Origin: Ziziphus jujuba
Lineage: Eukaryota; Streptophyta; Magnoliopsida; Rosales; Rhamnaceae
Length of the DNA stretch: 64,000 nt
Assembly: GCF_031755915.1 (NCBI RefSeq)
Contig: NC_083388.1
Location: forward strand, 27,683,001 to 27,747,000
Direction of reading: 5' to 3'
How positions within the stretch are numbered: position 1 is the first letter of the stretch; each line of letters begins with the position of its first letter. The notes below the pieces were generated by a model that was not told where the DNA came from, ran no database searches, and saw only the letters and a list, made by a program, of their open reading frames with translations. Positions 49,688-63,700 of the stretch are shown here, in pieces. A program made the translations under genes and the position numbers.

Positions 49688-50154
49688 TTAGTAACATTGA
49701 TTGACAAGTAAATGTGGTAAGTTAGAAATGCAAGTAAAATGCATACAAGCTACAAATGCAAAAAAGGAATTATAAAATCTTCATCAATTAAATATGATTC
49801 ATAATAAACAATATTTAACAATAATGCACTCCATACCTTTATTGATGCCCATAGGTTATCTTTTAACCTATCTAACACATCTCTCCAATTAGGTATATTA
49901 ATTGGTATTGTGCTCCTAGCCAACAAGCCCTCCAAATTGTTCAGTTGAATGGCCTCAGAGTTAATAACAACTCCAACCTCATTACATTGAGGTTTCAAGC
50001 TTTTGTTTCCCGCCAAATACTTCCTAAGGCCTTTCATTGTTGTAGCCCCTCGTTTTCTATACCTTGGGGATGATGTATTCGATCTTTCCATATCACTGGA
50101 TGTTGATCCAGCGCCATCCCCATCCGAGAGGACATGTTCATTAAAAGGATCCAT
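46547..50154 (-). pseudogene. CACTA-encoded Ptta/En/Spm transposase-family protein fused to a Ulp1 (C48) protease domain, 12 exons
   Basis: I assembled exons from splice signals (minus strand): 50154-49837, 49639-49427, 49296-49204, 49104-48988, 48887-48369, 48183-47932, 47806-47562, 47477-47307, 47214-47101, 46998-46935, 46842-46741, 46652-46547. Exons 1-6 are open and in phase. Exons 1-5 match the Ptta/En/Spm (Transposase_24-type) region: RGATTMKGLRKYLAG, IPINIPNWRDV, KDCCDKWRKFKNYLYRYFV, LNKYPHRMGAMGYARLE, DLWIQARMGKDG, GRLRGRGKGYTVTNFF. Exon 5 ends in degenerate PADDV/TQVDDV repeats. Exon 6 is DUF8039-like (KCNLAQGNVGHIVARGT, VDDVIDGFAPLPIP). Exons 7-12 form a Ulp1-type peptidase: IFGEE, DINDFCYMQELSSKCILFYL, catalytic-type NHW (exon 9), ECGYY with the cysteine (exon 11), C-terminal FRDEWATAM. 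The expected Asp of the DSL motif is Tyr (FFYSL). Stops occur in exons 7 (47642-47644) and 8, so the protease half is probably dead. A 5'-UTR intron likely ends just before 50154. Confidence 0.8.
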
Positions 50155-51170
50155 AGTTCTACATACAAAAAACATAAACACAAATTAATATTACTAACAA
50201 TATGAACATAGGGTGTAGTATAATTAATAAACCATTAATAACAATACTAAACGATAAATTCATGTAATTTATTTACCAAGTGATGCAGTACTAGTATCTT
50301 CTCTTAACATCTATCCTCTTTAATAGTCATTAACATTTTCAAACACAAAAGGCAACTAAATCGCTAATGGATTTTGAGCCGTACAAACGACGTCGTTTTA
50401 AGACCCGTAACAGAGCACCATCTATGATACCGTTGACATTTCCCACGCAATTTATAAAGGCTATAAATTGAATTTAAACATATAAACACATAATACAAAT
50501 ATTAGCATATCATTTTGCTTTACATACAATCAAACCCCACTCAATAAATATAGCTATTTTTCCAAATAAAATTTAGCTAACCCATTGTCGACGACAAGAC
50601 ATGATTTTGACAACATAAGACCCCACCAAAATTACAGTAACAAACAAATATTTAAAAATACAAAAAAACCAGCAAACAGAATTTTTTTTAAGCAAACACA
50701 TACACCATCGAACCCAAAAACGGATGAAAAACAGCACACCTTTACAAATCCAGCAATCAAGAGGAACTTCAAGCCACAACAGTAGGCGACGACACAGCAG
50801 AAACCCAGCAACCCAATCTTGGCGATGAGACGGTAAAAATCCCAGCCACCCACCGCGACGGCGAAGTACACGACCCACCGAACATGGCGACGGCGACGGC
50901 CATGGCAAAAGGGTGAAGTGCTTCCAACCCAACCATAGGCAAGAAGAAGAAGCAGAGGAAGAAGGAACTTTGAAATTTAGGAAAGAAACCCACAAAATCC
51001 TTCAAACCCTTGAAAGAAACACGAATGCTTAATGAGAGCGTGATCCTTCAAAATCTTCTCATACTTCCTAGATTGCTTCCAACTCTCAAGTATCCGTACT
51101 TAGGGTTAACTGTTGCAAAGAAAGCCCATCGAATAACGTGCCATTTTATTTTTAATATTTCCTAAATATT
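50155..51170 (-). promoter_or_regulatory. leader and probable promoter region of the CACTA gene
   Basis: Immediately upstream of the ATG is a TATGTAG acceptor-like site, and TTG followed by GTAAAT near 50279 could be the donor, implying a noncoding first exon to the right. Region 50560-51000 is GC-richer than its surroundings, with GCCGTCGCCGTCGCC-like sequence on the minus strand. Maize Spm also has a GC-rich untranslated control region next to its subterminal repeats; the parallel is inference. Open frames here, up to 140 codons, have no recognisable domain. Confidence 0.45.
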
Positions 51171-51344
51171 GGGGAATAAAAAATGGTTATTAAAAACATT
51201 TTAGGGGCAACTAAAAATATTTAAAGACACAAACAAAAGAAAAAATCGAAATACAAAAAAAATAAAAAAAAAAAAAAAGATATTAGAACGGGCCACTCAT
51301 AAAGAAGAAACTACATCGCCAATCAAAATTAAAAAACATATAAA

Positions 51345-54300
51345 TTTTAAGTGTTTCAAAAGTTTAAATAGAAAATAAATATACTTGAAAGAAAATCAGA
51401 TTGATTAAAAAAATTAAAAAAAAAAACTCATTTATGTTGTTTACATATTTTCACTGGTGATTTAAAGCTGAAAGAAAATCAAATTGATTAAATAGAAAGA
51501 TCACACACCAAAAAAAAAAAAAATTATTTGCTGACACGCGATGCATAAATATTTTATGCGTCACTTGTAACCGTGATCTAAAAAAAATGTTAATTTAATA
51601 AGTTAATTAAATATTTTCAAAGGATATTTAATGTTGTAAAGAAAATCAGATTAAGTTAAAAAAAAAACACAAAAAAAGAAATTATATTTGCTAACATGTG
51701 ATGCGGAAAAATTTTTATGCGTCGCCTATTACTGATAATTAAAAAAAAAAATACTAGTTTATGTCGTTTAAATATTTTCACTGGTGATTTGATGCTGAAA
51801 GAAAATCAGATTAATTAAACAGAAAGATTACACAAAAAAAAAAAATTTATTTGCTAACAAGCGACGCATAAGTAGTTTTATGCGTCGCCTCTTACCATGA
51901 TTTAAAAAAAAAATGTTAATTTAATAAGTTGCTTAAATATTTTCAAAGGATATTTGATGTTGTAAAGAAAATAAGATTGAGTTAAAAAAAACAAAAAAAA
52001 GAAATTCTATTTGCTAACAAGCGACGTGGAAACATTTTTATGCGTTGCCTATTACTAATAATTAAAAAAAAAAAAAACACTAGTTTATGTTGTTTAAATA
52101 TTTTCACTGATGATTTGATGCTGAAAGAAAATTAGATTGATTAAAGAGAAAGATTACACACAAAAAAAAAATAAAAATTATTTGCTAACAAGCGACCCAT
52201 AAGTAGTTTTATGCGTCGCCTCTTACCATGATTTAAAAAAGAATGTTAATTTAATAAGTTGTTTAAATATTTTGAAAGGATATTTGATGTTGTAAAGAAA
52301 ATCAGATTGAGTTAAAAAAAAAAATTATATTTGCTAACAGACGACGTGGAAACATTTCTATGCGTCGCCTATTACTCATAATCAAAAAAAAAAAAAAACA
52401 CTAGTTTATGTTATTTAAATATTTTCACTGGTGATTTGATGCTGAAAGAAAATCAGATTGATTAAACAGAAAGATTACACACACACAAAAAAAAAATAAA
52501 ATTATTTGCTAACAAGCGACGCATAAGTAGTTTTATGCGTCGCCTCTTACCATGATTTAAAAAGAAATGTTAATTTAATAAGTTGTTTAAATATTTCCAC
52601 AGAATATTTGATGTTGTAAAGAAAATCAGATTAAGTTAAAAAAAAAAACACAAAAAAAGAAATTATATTTGCTAACAGGTGACACGGAAACATTTTTATG
52701 CGTCACCTATTACTGATAATGAAAAAAAAAAACACTAGTTTATGTTGTTTACATATTTTCACTGATGATTTGATGCTGAAAGAAAATCAGATTGATTAAA
52801 GAGAAAGATTACACACACACAAAAAAAAAAAAAATATTTGCTAACACGCGACGCATAAGTAGTTTTATGCGTCGCCTCTTACCATGATCTAAATAAAAAA
52901 TGTTAATTTAATAAGTTGCTTAAATATTTTCACAGGATATTTGATGTTGTAAAGAAAATCAGATTGAGTTAAAAAAAAAACAAAAATAAATTATATTTCC
53001 TAACAGACGATGTGGAAACATTCCTATGCGTCGCCTATTACTGATAACTTAAAAAAAAAAACACTAGTTTATGTTGTTTAAATATTTTCATTGGTGATTT
53101 GATGCTGAAAGAAAATCAGATTGATTAAACAGATATATCACACAAAAAAAAAAAAATTATTTGCTAACAAGCAACGCATAAGTAGTTTTATGCGTGGCCT
53201 CTTACCATGATTTAATAAAAAACTGTTAATTTAATAAGTTACATAAATATTTTCACAGGATATTTGATGTTGTAAAGAAAATCAGATTGATTAAAGAGAA
53301 AGATTAGACACAAAAGAAAAAAAAAATATTATTTGCTAACAAGCGACGCATAAGTAGTTTTATGCGTCACCTCTTACCATGATCTAAAAAAAAAATGTTA
53401 ATTTAATAAGTTGCTTAAATATTTTCATAGGAAATTTGATGTTTTAAAGAAAATCAGATTGAATTAAAAAAAAACAAAAATAAATTATATTTCCTAACAG
53501 ACGATGTGGAAACATTTCTATGCGTCGCCTATTACTGATAACTTAAAAAAAAAACACTAGTTTATGTTGTTTAAATATTTTCACTGGTGATTTGATGCTG
53601 AAAGAAAATCAGATTGATTAAACAGAAATATCACACACACAAAAAAAAATTATTTGCTAACAAACGACGCATAAGTAGTTTTATGCGGCACCTCTTACCA
53701 TGATTTTAAAAAAAAATGTTAATTTAATAAGTTGCATAAATATTTCCACAGAATATTTGATGTTGTAAAGAAAATAAGATTAAGTTAAAAAAAAAAACAC
53801 AAAAAAAGAAATTGTATTTGCTAATAGGCGACACGGAAACATTTTTATGCGTCGCCTATTACTGATAATGAAAAAAAAAACACTAGTTTATGTTGTATAA
53901 ATATTTTTACTGATGAATTGATGCTGAAAGAAAATTAGATAGATTCAAGAGAAAGATTACACACACACAAAAAAAAAAATTATTTGCTAACAAGCGACGC
54001 ATAAGTAGTCTTATGCGTCGCCTCTTACCATGATCTCAAAAAAAAAATGTTAATTTAATAAGTTGCTTAAATATTTTCATAGGAAATTTGATGTTGTAAA
54101 GAAAATCAGATTGAATTTAAAAAAAACAAAAATAAATTATATTTCCTAACAGACGATGTGGAAACATTTCTATGCGTCGCCTATTACTGATAACTTAAAA
54201 AAAAAACACTAGTTTATGTTGTTTAAATATTTTCACTGGTGATTTGATGCTGAAAGAAAATCAAATTTATTAAAGAGAAAGATTACACACACAAAAAAAA

Positions 54301-57300
54301 AATTATTTGCTAACAAACGACGCATAAGTAGTCTTATGCGTTGCCTCTTACCATGATTTTTAAAAAAAATGTTAATTTAATAAGTTGCTTAAATATTTCC
54401 ACAGAATATTTGATGTTGTAAAGAAAATCAGATTAAGTTAAAAAAAAAACACAAAAAAAGAAATTGTATTTGCTAATAGGAGACAAGGAAACATTTTTAT
54501 GCATCGCCTATTACTGATAATGAAAAAAAAAACACTAGTTTATGTTGTTTATATATTTTCACTGATGATTTGATGCTGAAAGAAAATCAGATTGATTAAA
54601 GAAAAAGATTACACACACAAAAAAAAATAAAATTATTTGCTAACAAGCGACGCATAAGTAGTTTTATGCGTCGCCTCTTACCATGATTTAAAAAAAAATG
54701 TTAATTTAATAAGTTGTTTAAATATTTCTACAGAATATTTGATGTTGTAAAGAAAATCAGATTAAGTTAAAAAAAAAACACAAAAAAAGAAATTATATTT
54801 GCTAACAGGTGACACGGAAACATTTTTATGCGTCGCCTATTACTGATAATGAAAAAAAAAAAAACACTAGTTTATGTTGTTTACATATTTTCACTGATGA
54901 TTTGATGCTGAAAGAAAATCAGATTGATTAAAGAGAAAGATTACACACACAAAAAAAAAAAAAAAAAAAATTTGCTAACAAGCGACGCATAAGTAGTTTT
55001 ATGCGTCGCCTCTTACCATGATCTAAATAAAAAATGTTAATTTAATAAGTTGCTTAAATATTTTCATAGGAAATTTGATGTTTTAAAGAAAATCAGATTG
55101 AATTAAAAAAAAACAAAAATAAATTATATTTCCTAACAGACGATGTGGAAACATTTCTATGCGTCGCCTATTATTGATAACTTAAAAAAAAAAAACACTA
55201 GTTTATGTTGTTTAAATATTTTCACTGGTGATTTGATGCTGAAAGAAAATCAGATTGATTAAACAGAAATATCACACACACAAAAAAAAATTATTTGCTA
55301 ACAAACGACGCATAAGTAGTTTTATGCGGCACCTCTTACCATGATTTTAAAAAAAAATGTTAATTTAATAAGTTGCATAAATATTTCCACAGAATATTTG
55401 ATGTTGTAAAGAAAATAAGATTAAGTTAAAAAAAAAAACACAAAAAAAGAAATTGTATTTGCTAATAGGCGACACGGAAACATTTTTATGCGTCGCCTAT
55501 TACTGATAATGAAAAAAAAAACACTAGTTTATGTTGTTTAAATATTTTCACTGATGATTTGATGCTGAAAGAAAATTAGATTGATTAAAGAAAAAGATTA
55601 CACACACAAAAAAAAATAAAATTATTTGCTAACAAGCGACGCATAAGTAGTTTTATGCGTCGCCTCTTACCATGATTTAAAAAAAAATGTTAATTTAATA
55701 AGTTGTTTAAATATTTCTACAGAATATTTGATGTTGTAAAGAAAATCAGATTAAGTTAAAAAAAAACACAAAAAAGGAAATTATATTTGCTAACAGGTGA
55801 CACGGAAACATTTTTATGCGTCGCCTATTACTGATAATGAAAAAAAAAAAAACACTAGTTTATGTTGTTTACATATTTTCACTGATGATTTGATGCTGAA
55901 AGAAAATCAGATTGATTAAAGAGAAAGATTACACACACAAAAAAAAAAAAATTATTTACTAACAAGCGACGCATAAGTAGTTTTATGCATCACCTCTTAC
56001 CATGATTCAATAAAAAACTGTAAATTTAATAAGTTACTTAAATATTTTCACAGGATATTTGATGTTGTAAAGAAAATCACATTGATTAAAGAGAAAGATT
56101 AGACATAAAAAAAAAAAAAATTATTTGCTAACAAGCGACGCATAAGTAGTTTTATGCGTCGCCTCTCACCATGATCTAAAAAAAAAATGCTAACTTAATA
56201 AGTTGCTTAAATATTTTCGCAGGATATTTGATGTTGTAAAGAAAATCAGATTGAATTAAAAAAAAACAAAAATAAATTATATTTCCTAACAGACGATGTG
56301 GAGACATTTCTATGCGTCGCCTATTACTGATAACTTAAAAAAAAAACACTAGTTTATGTTGTTTAAATATTTTCATTGGTGATTTGATGCTGAAAGAAAA
56401 TCAGATTGATTAAACAGAAATATCACACACACAAAAATAAAAAATTATTTGCTAACAAGCGACGCATAAGTAGTTTTATACGTTGCCTCTTACCATGATT
56501 TTAAAAAAAATGTTAATTTAATAAGTTGCTTAAATATTTCCACAGAATATTTGATGTTGTAAAGAAAATCAGATTAAGTTTAAAAAAAAAAAACACAAAA
56601 AACGAAATTGTATTTGCTAATAGGCGACACGGAAACATTTTTATGCGTCGCCTATTACAGATAATGAAAAAAAAAAACACTAGTTTATGTTGTATAAATA
56701 TTTTTACTGATGAATTGATGCTGAAAGAAAATTAGATAGATTCAAGAGAAAGATTACACACACACAAAAAAAAAAATTATTTGCTAACAAGCGACGCATA
56801 AGTAGTTTTATGCGTCGCCTCTTACCATGATCTCAAAAAAAAAATGTTAATTTAATAAGTTGCTTAAATATTTTCTTAGGAAATTTGATGTTGTAAAGAA
56901 AATCAGATTGAATTTAAAAAAAACAAAAATAAATTATATTTCCTAACAGACGATGTGGAAACATTTCTATGCGTCGCCTATTACTGATAACTTAAAAAAA
57001 AAACACTAGTTTATGTTGTTTAAATATTTTTACTGGTGATTTGATGCTGAAAGAAAATCAAATTTATTAAAGAGAAAGATTACACACACAAAAAAAAAAT
57101 TATTTGCTAACAAACGACGCATAAGTAGTCTTATGCGTTGCCTCTTACCATGATTTTTAAAAAAAATGTTAATTTAATAAGTTGCTTAAATATTTCCACA
57201 GAATATTTGATGTTGTAAAGAAAATCAGATTAAGTTAAAAAAAAAACACAAAAAAAGAAATTGTATTTGCTAATAGGAGACAAGGAAACATTTTTATGCA

Positions 57301-57739
57301 TCGCCTATTACTGATAATGAAAAAAAAAACACTAGTTTATGTTGTTTATATATTTTCACTGATGATTTGATGCTGAAAGAAAATCAGATTGATTAAAGAA
57401 AAAGATTACACACACAAAAAAAAATAAAATTATTTGCTAACAAGCGACGCATAAGTAGTTTTATGCGTCGCCTCTTACCATGATTTAAAAAAAAATGTTA
57501 ATTTAATAAGTTGTTTAAATATTTCTACAGAATATTTGATGTTGTAAAGAAAATCAGATTAAGTTAAAAAAAAAACACAAAAAAAGAAATTATATTTGCT
57601 AACAGGTGACACGGAAACATTTTTATGCGTCGCCTATTACTGATAATGAAAAAAAAAAAAACACTAGTTTATGTTGTTTACATATTTTCACTGATGATTT
57701 GATGCTGAAAGAAAATCAGATTGATTAAAGAGAAAGATT

Positions 57740-57771
<32 letters not shown>

Positions 57772-60700
57772 TGCTAACACGCGACGCATAAGTAGTTTTA
57801 TGCGTCGCCTCTTACCATGATCTAAATAAAAAATGTTAATTTAATAAGTTGCTTAAATATTTTCATAGGATATTTGATGTTGTAAAGAAAATCAGATTGA
57901 GTTAAAAAAAAAACAAAAGTAAATTATATTTCCTAACAGACGATGTGGAAACATTCCTATGCGTCGCCTATTACTGATAACTTAAAAAAAAAAACACTAG
58001 TTTATGTTGTTTAAATATTTTCATTGGTGATTTGATGCTGAAAGAAAATCAGATTGATTAAACAGATATATCACACAAAAAAAAAATAAATTATTTGCTA
58101 ACAAGCGAAGCATAAGTAGTTTTATGCGTTGCCTCTTACCATGATTTAATAAAAAACTGTTAATTTAATAAGTTACATAAATATTTTCACAGGATATTTG
58201 ATATTGTAAAGAAAATCAGATTGATTAAAGAGAAAGATTAGACACAAAAGAAAAAAAAAATATTATTTGCTAACAAGCGACGCATAAGTAGTTTTATGCG
58301 TTGCCTCTTACCATGATCTAAAAAAAAATTGTTAATTTAATAAGTTGCTTAAATATTTTCATAGGAAATTTGATGTTTTAAAGAAAATCAGATTGAATTA
58401 AAAAAAAACAAAAATAAATTATATTTCCTAACAGACGATGTGGAAACATTTCTATGCGTCGCCAATTACTGATAACTTAAAAAAAAAAAACACTAGTTTA
58501 TGTTGTTTAAATATTTTCACTGGTGATTTGATGCTGAAAGAAAATCAGATTGATTAAACAGAAATATCACACACACAAAAAAAAATTATTTGCTAACAAA
58601 CGACGCATAAGTAGTTTTATGCGGCACCTCTTACCATGATTTTAAAAAAAAATGTTAATTTAATAAGTTGCATAAATATTTCCACACAATATTTGATGTT
58701 GTAAAGAAAATAAGATTAAGTTAAAAAAAAAAACACAAAAAAAGAAATTGTATTTGCTAATAGGAGACAAGGAAACATTTTTATGCATCGCCTATTACTG
58801 ATAATGAAAAAAAAAACACTAGTTTATGTTGTTTATATATTTTCACTGATGATTTGATGCTGAAAGAAAATCAGATTGATTAAAGAAAAAGATTACACAC
58901 ACAAAAAAAAATAAAATTATTTGCTAACAAGCGACGCATAAGTAGTTTTATGCGTCGCCTCTTACCATGATTTAAAAAAAAATGTTAATTTAATAAGTTG
59001 TTTAAATATTTCTACAGAATATTTGATGTTGTAAAGAAAATCAGATTAAGTTAAAAAAAAAACACAAAAAAAGAAATTATATTTGCTAACAGGTGACACG
59101 GAAACATTTTTATGCGTCGCCTATTACTGATAATGAAAAAAAAAAAAACACTAGTTTATGTTGTTTACATATTTTCACTGATGAATTGATGCTGAAAGAA
59201 AATCAGATTGATTAAAGAGAAAGATTACACACACAAAAAAAAAAAAAAAAAAATTTGCTAACACGCGACGCATAAGTAGTTTTATGCGTCGCCTCTTACC
59301 ATGATCTAAATAAAAAATGTTAATTTAATAAGTTGCTTAAATATTTTCATAGGAAATTTGATGTTTTAAAGAAAATCAGATTGAATTAAAAAAAAACAAA
59401 AATAAATTATATTTCCTAACAGACGATGTGGAAACATTTCTATGCGTCGCCTATTATTGATAACTTAAAAAAAAAAAACACTAGTTTATGTTGTTTAAAT
59501 ATTTTCACTGGTGATTTGATGCTGAAAGAAAATCAGATTGATTAAACAGAAATATCACACACACAAAAAAAAATTATTTGCTAACAAACGACGCATAAGT
59601 AGTTTTATGCGGCACCTCTTACCATGATTTTAAAAAAAAATGTTAATTTAATAAGTTGCATAAATATTTCCACAGAATATTTGATGTTGTAAAGAAAATA
59701 AGATTAAGTTAAAAAAAAAACACAAAAAAAGAAATTGTATTTGCTAATAGGCGACACGGAAACATTTTTATGCGTCGCCTATTACTGATAATGAAAAAAA
59801 AAACACTAGTTTATGTTGTTTAAATATTTTCACTGATGATTTGATGCTGAAAGAAAATTAGATTGATTAAAGAAAAAGATTACACACACAAAAAAAAAAA
59901 AAACTATTTGCTAACAAGCGACGCATAAGTAGTTTTTTGCGTCGCCTCTTACCATGATCTGAAAAAAAAAATGTTAATTTAATAAGTTGCTTAAATATTT
60001 TCATTGGATATTTGATGTTGTAAAGAAAATCAGATTGAGTTAAAAAAAAACAAAAATAAATTATATTTCCTAACAGACGATGTGGAGACATTTCTATGCG
60101 TCGCCTATTACTGATAACTTAAAAAAAAAACACTAGTTTATGTTGTTTAAATATTTTCATTGGTGATTTGATGCTGAAAGAAAATCAGATTGATTAAACA
60201 AAAATATCACACACACAAAAATAAAAAATTATTTGCTAACAAGTGACGCATAAGTAGTTTTATACGTTGCCTCTTACCATGATTTTAAAAAAAATGTTAA
60301 TTTAATAAGTTGCTTAAATATTTCCACAGAATATTTGATGTTGTAAAGAAAATCAGATTAAGTTTTAAAAAAAAAAAACAGAAAAAACGAAATTGTATTT
60401 GCTAATAGGCGACACGGAAACATTTTTATGCGTCGCCTATTACAGATAATGAAAAAAAAAACACAAGTTTATGTTGTATAAATATTTTTACTGATGAATT
60501 GATGCTGAAAGAAAATTAGATAGATTCAAGAGAAAGATTACACACACACACAAAAAAAAAATTATTTGCTAACAAGCGACGCATAAGTAGTTTTATGCGT
60601 CGCCTCTTACCATGATCTAAAAAAAAAAATGTTTATTTAATAAGTTGCTTAAATATTTTCATAGGAAATTTGATGTTGTAAGGAAAATCAGATTGAATTT

Positions 60701-63700
60701 AAAAAAAACAAAAATAAATTATATTTCCTAACAGACGATGTGGAAACATTTCTATGCGTCGCCTATTACTGATAACTTAAAAAAAAAAAAACACTAGTTT
60801 ATGTTGTTTATATATTTTCACTGATGATTTCATGCTGAAAGAAAATCAGATTGATTAAAGAAAAAGATTACACACACAAAAAAAAAAATTAATTACTAAC
60901 AAGCGACGCATAAGTAGTTTTATGCATCACCTCTTACCATGATTCAATAAAAAACTGTAAATTTAATAAGTTACTTAAATATTTTCACAGGATATTTGAT
61001 GTTGTAAAGAAAATCAGATTGATTAAAGAGAAAGATTAGACATAAAAAAAAAAAAAATTATTTGCTAACAAGCGACGCATAAGTAGTTTTATGCGTCGCC
61101 TCTCACCATGATCTAAAAAAAAAAATGCTAACTTAATAAGTTGCTTAAATATTTTCGCAGGATATTTGATGTTGTAAAGAAAATCAGATTGAATTAAAAA
61201 AAAACAAAAATAAATTATATTTCCTAACAGACGATGTGGAGACATTTCTATGCGTCGCCTATTACTGATAACTTAAAAAAAAAACACTAGTTTATGTTGT
61301 TTAAATATTTTCATTGGTGAGAAAGATTAGACATAAAAAAAAAAAAAATTATTTGCTAACAAGCGACGCATAAGTAGTTTTATGCGTCGCCTCTCACCAT
61401 GATCTAAAAAAAAAAATGATAATTTAATAAGTTGCTTAAATATTTCCACAGAATATTTGATGTTGTAAAGAAAATCAGATTAAGTTAAAAAACAAAACAC
61501 AAAAAAAGAAATTGTATTTGCTAATAGGCAACACGGAAACGTTTTTATGCGTCGCCTATTACTGATAACGAAAAAAAAACACTAGTTTATGTTGTTTAAA
61601 TATTTTCACTGATGATTTGACGCTGAAAGAAAATCAGATTGATTAAAAAAAACAAAAATAAATTATATTTCGTAACAGACGATGTGGAAACATTTCTATG
61701 CGTCGCCTATTGCTGATAACTTAAAAAAAAAAAAAACACTAGTTTATGTTGTTTAAATATTTTCATTGGTTATTTGATGCTGAAAAAAAATCAGATTGAT
61801 TAAACAGAAATATCACACACACAAAAAAAAAAATTATTTGCTAACAAGCGACGCATAAGTAGTTTTATGCGTTGCCTCTTACCATGATTTTAAAAAAAAT
61901 GTTAATTTAAGAAGTTGCTTAAATATTTCCACAGAATATTTGATGTTGTAAGGAAAATCAGATTAAGTTAAAAAAAAAAACACAAAAAGAAATTGTATTT
62001 GCTAATAGGCGACACGGAAACGTTTTTATGCGTCACCTATTACTGATAACGAAAGACAAAACACTAGTTTATGTTGTTTAAATATTTTCACTGATGATTT
62101 GACGCTGAAGGAAAATCAGATTGATTAAAGAGAAAGATTACACACAAAAAAAAAAAATTATTTGCTAACAAGCGACGCATAAGTAGTTTTATGCGTCGCC
62201 TCTTACCATGATCTAAAAAAAAAATGTTAATTTGATAAGTTGCTTAAATATTTTCACAGGATATTTGATGTTGTAAGGAAAATCAGATTGAATTAAAAAA
62301 AACAAAAATAAATTATATTTCCTAACAGACGATGTGGAAACATTTCTATGCGTCGCCTATTACTGATAACTTAAAAAAAAAACACTAGTTTATGTTTTTT
62401 AAATATTTTCATTGGTGATTTGATGCTGAAAGAAAATCAGATTGATTAAACAGAAATATCACACACACAAAAAAAAAAATTATTTGCTAACAAGCGACGC
62501 ATAAGTAGTTTTATGCGTTGCCTCTTACCATGATTTTAAAAAAAATGTTAATTTAAGAAGTTGCTTAAATATTTCCACAGAATATTTGATGTTGTAAGGA
62601 AAATCAGATTAAGTTAAAAAAAAAAAACACAAAAAGAAATTGTATTTGCTAATAGGCGACACGGAAACATTCTTATGCGTCGCCTATTACTGATAACTAA
62701 AAAAAAAAAGAAACATTAGTTTATGTTGTTGAAATATTTTCACTGGTGATTTGATGCTGAAAGAAAATCAGATTGATTAAAGAGAAAGATTACACACACC
62801 AAAAAAAAAAAAAATTATTTGCTAACAAGCGACGCATAAGTAGTTTTATGCGTCGCCTCTTACCATGATCTAAAAAAAAAAATGTAAATTTAATAAGTTG
62901 CTTAAATATTTTCACTGGATATTTGATGTTGTAAAAAAAATCAGATTTAGTAAAAAAAAAACAAAAATAAATTATATTTCCTAACAGACGATGTGGAAAT
63001 ATTTCTATGCCTCGCCTATTAATGATAACTTAAAAAAAAAAAACACTAGTTTATGTTGTTAAAATATTTTCATTGGTGATTTGATGCTGAAAGAAAATCA
63101 GGTTGATTAAACAGAAATATCACACACAAAAAAACAAAAAAAATTATTTGTTAACAAGCGACGCATAAGTAGTTTTATGCGTTGCCTCTTACCATGATTT
63201 AAAAAAAAATGTTAATCTAATAAGTTGCTTAAATATTTCCACAGAATATTTGATGTTGTAAAGAAAATCAGATTCAGTTAAAAATAAAAAACACATAAAA
63301 AGAAATTGTATTTGCTAGTAGGCGACACGGAAAGATTTTTATGCGTCGCCTACTACGGATAATAAAAAAAAAAACACTAGTTTATGTTCTTTAAATATTT
63401 TCACTGATGATTTGATGCTGAAAGAAAATCAGATAGATTAAGGAGAAAGATTACACACACAAAAAAAAAAAAATTATTTGCTAACAAACGACGCATAAGT
63501 AGTTTTATGCGGCACCTCTTACCATGATTTTAAAAAAAAATGTTAATTTAATAAGTTGCATAAATATTTCCACAGAATATTTGATGTTGTAAAGAAAATA
63601 AGATTAAGTTAAAAAAAAAAACACAAAAAAAGAAATTGTATTTGCTAATAGGCGACACGGAAACATTTTTATGCGTCGCCTATTACTGATAATAAAAAAA

